The translations under genes and the position numbers were made by a program. The notes beneath the pieces were generated by a model, which saw only the letters and a program-made list of their open reading frames with translations, was not told the DNA's origin and did not search any database. Below, piece by piece: positions 33,379-35,114 of a DNA stretch of 35,114 bases; the stretch's first letter is position 1, and the number at the start of each line of letters is the position of its first letter. Source of the stretch: an uncultured Rubritalea sp. (GTDB lineage: Bacteria > Verrucomicrobiota > Verrucomicrobiia > Verrucomicrobiales > Akkermansiaceae); the NCBI GenBank assembly GCA_937132085.1, contig CAKZNV010000006.1, positions 1-35,114 on the forward strand, given 5' to 3'.

Positions 33379-35114
33379 CTACTTACTGAGATCTTTCATC
33401 AGAGGGAGTTTACGTTTTGCTCGTTCCTTATTGATAAATTCTACTGAGTCATCGACCTCTTGTTGAGTTCTACGTAGAGGATTGTCCTTCGCTGGTAAGA
33501 CAACAGTGCCAGCTTGTTTACCACTAAGAACAGCTGAGATTTTTGGCCATTCTACTACCCAGTTAGCTTCTGCCCACTGTTGATATTTTTCTAACATGAT
33601 CTTCAATTGTTCAGGATTACTCTTTGATAAATCATTAACCTCGGTGCGGTCTTTCGACATGTCGTAGAGCTCCCAGCCCTTGCCATTTTCTGCTACTAGC
33701 TTCCATTTTCCATAGCGTAGCCCGCGGTTTCCAGCATGTTCGAAACCAATTTGCCTCTCACCAATAGTTGCATTCGCTTCTAGTCCTGGAAGTAAGCTAG
33801 ATCCATCTAGCTTCATTGTCTTCTTCCCGTTCAACTCTGTAAGAGGCATGGCTCCGGCTGCATCGAGAAAGGTAGGAAGAAAATCCATGACATGCCCAGG
33901 CTGATGGATGATAGCGCCTTTATTCTTCAGTCTGTTAGGCCAATGCATGACGAGTGGTGTAGCGACTCCTCCTTCGTGAGAATATCGTTTAAACATACGG
34001 AACGGAGCATTACTGAGGTTCGCCCAGCCGGATCCGTATCCTCCGTAGGTATTCTCTGGTCCAGGCTCCACTCCGACAACATCACCTGAAATGACTGCGT
34101 TGTTTGCTCTGGTGCGCACAGGCACATATTTCATCACAGTCCACGGAGCTCCAGTGCTGCCGATGAGGCCATTAGGGTGCTCTAGAGAAGAGCCCCCATT
34201 ATCTGAAAGAACTAAAATGATGGTGTTGTCTAACTTACCAGCCTTTTTCAACTGATCGACAATCTTGCCAACACCAGTATCGACATGGTCAATCATTGCT
34301 GCATGGGCAGCCATACGACTAGCTTGCCACTCTTTATGTTTCTCATCTTTCCATGCTATCGCCTTAGGATTACGTGCTGACAAGACGGTTGACTCGGCAA
34401 TGATACCAGAAGCTTTCAGTTTTTTCAGCCGCTCAGCACGGAGCTTATCATAGCCTTCTAGGTAAAGTTTTTTGTATTTATCGATGACTTCCTGACGTGC
34501 ATGCAGAGGCCAATGTGGAGCGGCGTATGCCATGTAGAGGAAGAATGGTTTGTCCTCTTTCTGTTCCTTCATCCACGTGATCGCCTTAGTAGATAAAGCC
34601 TCTGTGTAGTAGAAATCTTCATCTTTAGAAATGGGGAATACGCTTTTGTTACCCTCTGTTAGAGTGATCGGATTCCACTGACTGCCAGCGGCGATCAATG
34701 TGCCATAAAACTTATCAAAGCCACGCTGTAATGGCCAATTGTGCTTAGAGCCATCTGGTGACCAATTGATGCTGAGATGCCATTTACCAGCCATCCAAGT
34801 ATCATAGCCTACCGCCTTTAAACTCTCCGCTATGGTTGCCGCCTCAGGACGTATCTCTCCTTTATAGCCCTTGAACCCGTAGTCTCTACTAGCCATGTGC
34901 CCCACACCTGAGCGATGTGGATAGAGACCAGTGAGCATGCTGGCACGGGTAGGGCAGCAGCGTCCAGAATTGTAGAACTGACTGAAGCGAACACCATTTT
35001 TGGCTAGCTTGTCGATGTTTGGAGTTTGGATTTCCCCACCGTAACAACCTAGATCTGAGTAACCCATGTCATCGAGCATGATGAGGACGATGTTAGGTTT
35101 CTTAGTATCGTTCG
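33379..35114 (-). CDS. Type I sulfatase, N-terminus beyond the window end
   Basis: At least 577 residues are read. The frame is open to the window edge, starting KKPNIVLIMLDDMGYSDLG, the usual segment just after a signal peptide, so the gene starts outside. CCPTRAS (first Cys of the CxPxR motif) is the formylglycine site. GKWHLS, VLSDNGGSS and an HEGGVATPLVMHWP segment complete the active site. The C-terminal region (ELYDMSKDRTEVNDLS) is the standard arylsulfatase tail. It resembles arylsulfatase A/AtsA-type proteins more than the neighbouring sulfatase does, so the two probably hit different sulfate positions. It is first in the minus-strand cluster. Confidence 0.93.
   Translation of the reverse strand, partial: NDTKKPNIVLIMLDDMGYSDLGCYGGEIQTPNIDKLAKNGVRFSQFYNSGRCCPTRASMLTGLYPHRSGVGHMASRDYGFKGYKGEIRPEAATIAESLKAVGYDTWMAGKWHLSINWSPDGSKHNWPLQRGFDKFYGTLIAAGSQWNPITLTEGNKSVFPISKDEDFYYTEALSTKAITWMKEQKEDKPFFLYMAYAAPHWPLHARQEVIDKYKKLYLEGYDKLRAERLKKLKASGIIAESTVLSARNPKAIAWKDEKHKEWQASRMAAHAAMIDHVDTGVGKIVDQLKKAGKLDNTIILVLSDNGGSSLEHPNGLIGSTGAPWTVMKYVPVRTRANNAVISGDVVGVEPGPENTYGGYGSGWANLSNAPFRMFKRYSHEGGVATPLVMHWPNRLKNKGAIIHQPGHVMDFLPTFLDAAGAMPLTELNGKKTMKLDGSSLLPGLEANATIGERQIGFEHAGNRGLRYGKWKLVAENGKGWELYDMSKDRTEVNDLSKSNPEQLKIMLEKYQQWAEANWVVEWPKISAVLSGKQAGTVVLPAKDNPLRRTQQEVDDSVEFINKERAKRKLPLMKDLSK

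Overview
The window (about 45% GC by eye, gene-dense, no rRNA, tRNA, IS element or CRISPR seen) looks like a chromosomal segment of a Gram-negative bacterium of the Verrucomicrobiota, probably a marine Verrucomicrobiales member. This taxon is an inference. It rests on lipid A synthesis (lpxB), menaquinone synthesis (menE), a prepilin peptidase with a long soluble insertion, paired secreted sulfatases next to a sialidase-family protein, and a lack of Shine-Dalgarno motifs in front of almost every gene.

Layout. 1-1452: end of an exopolysaccharide locus (BY-kinase/co-polymerase C-terminus and a small Wza-like export protein), closed by a strong terminator. 1509-4993: menE, rsgA and pabB on the plus strand. 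5017-5739: an FHA-domain tail-anchored protein on the minus strand. 5869-9275: tgt, yajC, lpxB and a membrane-anchored protein that resembles a dead M28 peptidase. 9388-11758: a CysJ-type flavoprotein and an unknown secreted protein. 11760-14904: alaS followed by ridA (minus), with palindromic repeats in front of alaS. 15117-16903: a small membrane protein and a divergent unknown protein with a possible SUKH-like tail.

16943-20045: a CPA1 Na+/H+ antiporter followed by an ankyrin-repeat L,D-transpeptidase (minus). 20149-21463: thyA and a lipoprotein. 21598-22915: a YqjD/YqjE-like envelope operon (minus). 23036-25030: an ABC-F ATPase (minus), divergent from a YafK-type L,D-transpeptidase (25132-25884). 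25886-26995: prepilin peptidase (minus). 27182-29448: an SGNH hydrolase and a tandem trypsin-like protein whose second half has lost the catalytic triad. 29584-35114: a minus-strand catabolic cluster. In transcription order it holds a sulfatase running off the window end, a gene remnant, a second sulfatase, a GH33-like sialidase and a bicupin protein.

How it fits together. Most genes are housekeeping or envelope functions. The accessory signal is at the right end, where exported sulfatases, a sialidase-fold hydrolase and a bicupin protein, with a secreted SGNH esterase and protease nearby, suggest breakdown of a sulfated, possibly acetylated or sialic-acid-like, glycan. The most unusual single-gene observations are a Tgt that has lost its three zinc cysteines, the protease/pseudoprotease tandem, the ankyrin/YkuD fusion, and an ISDFR-type DNA repeat read through in frame inside alaS.
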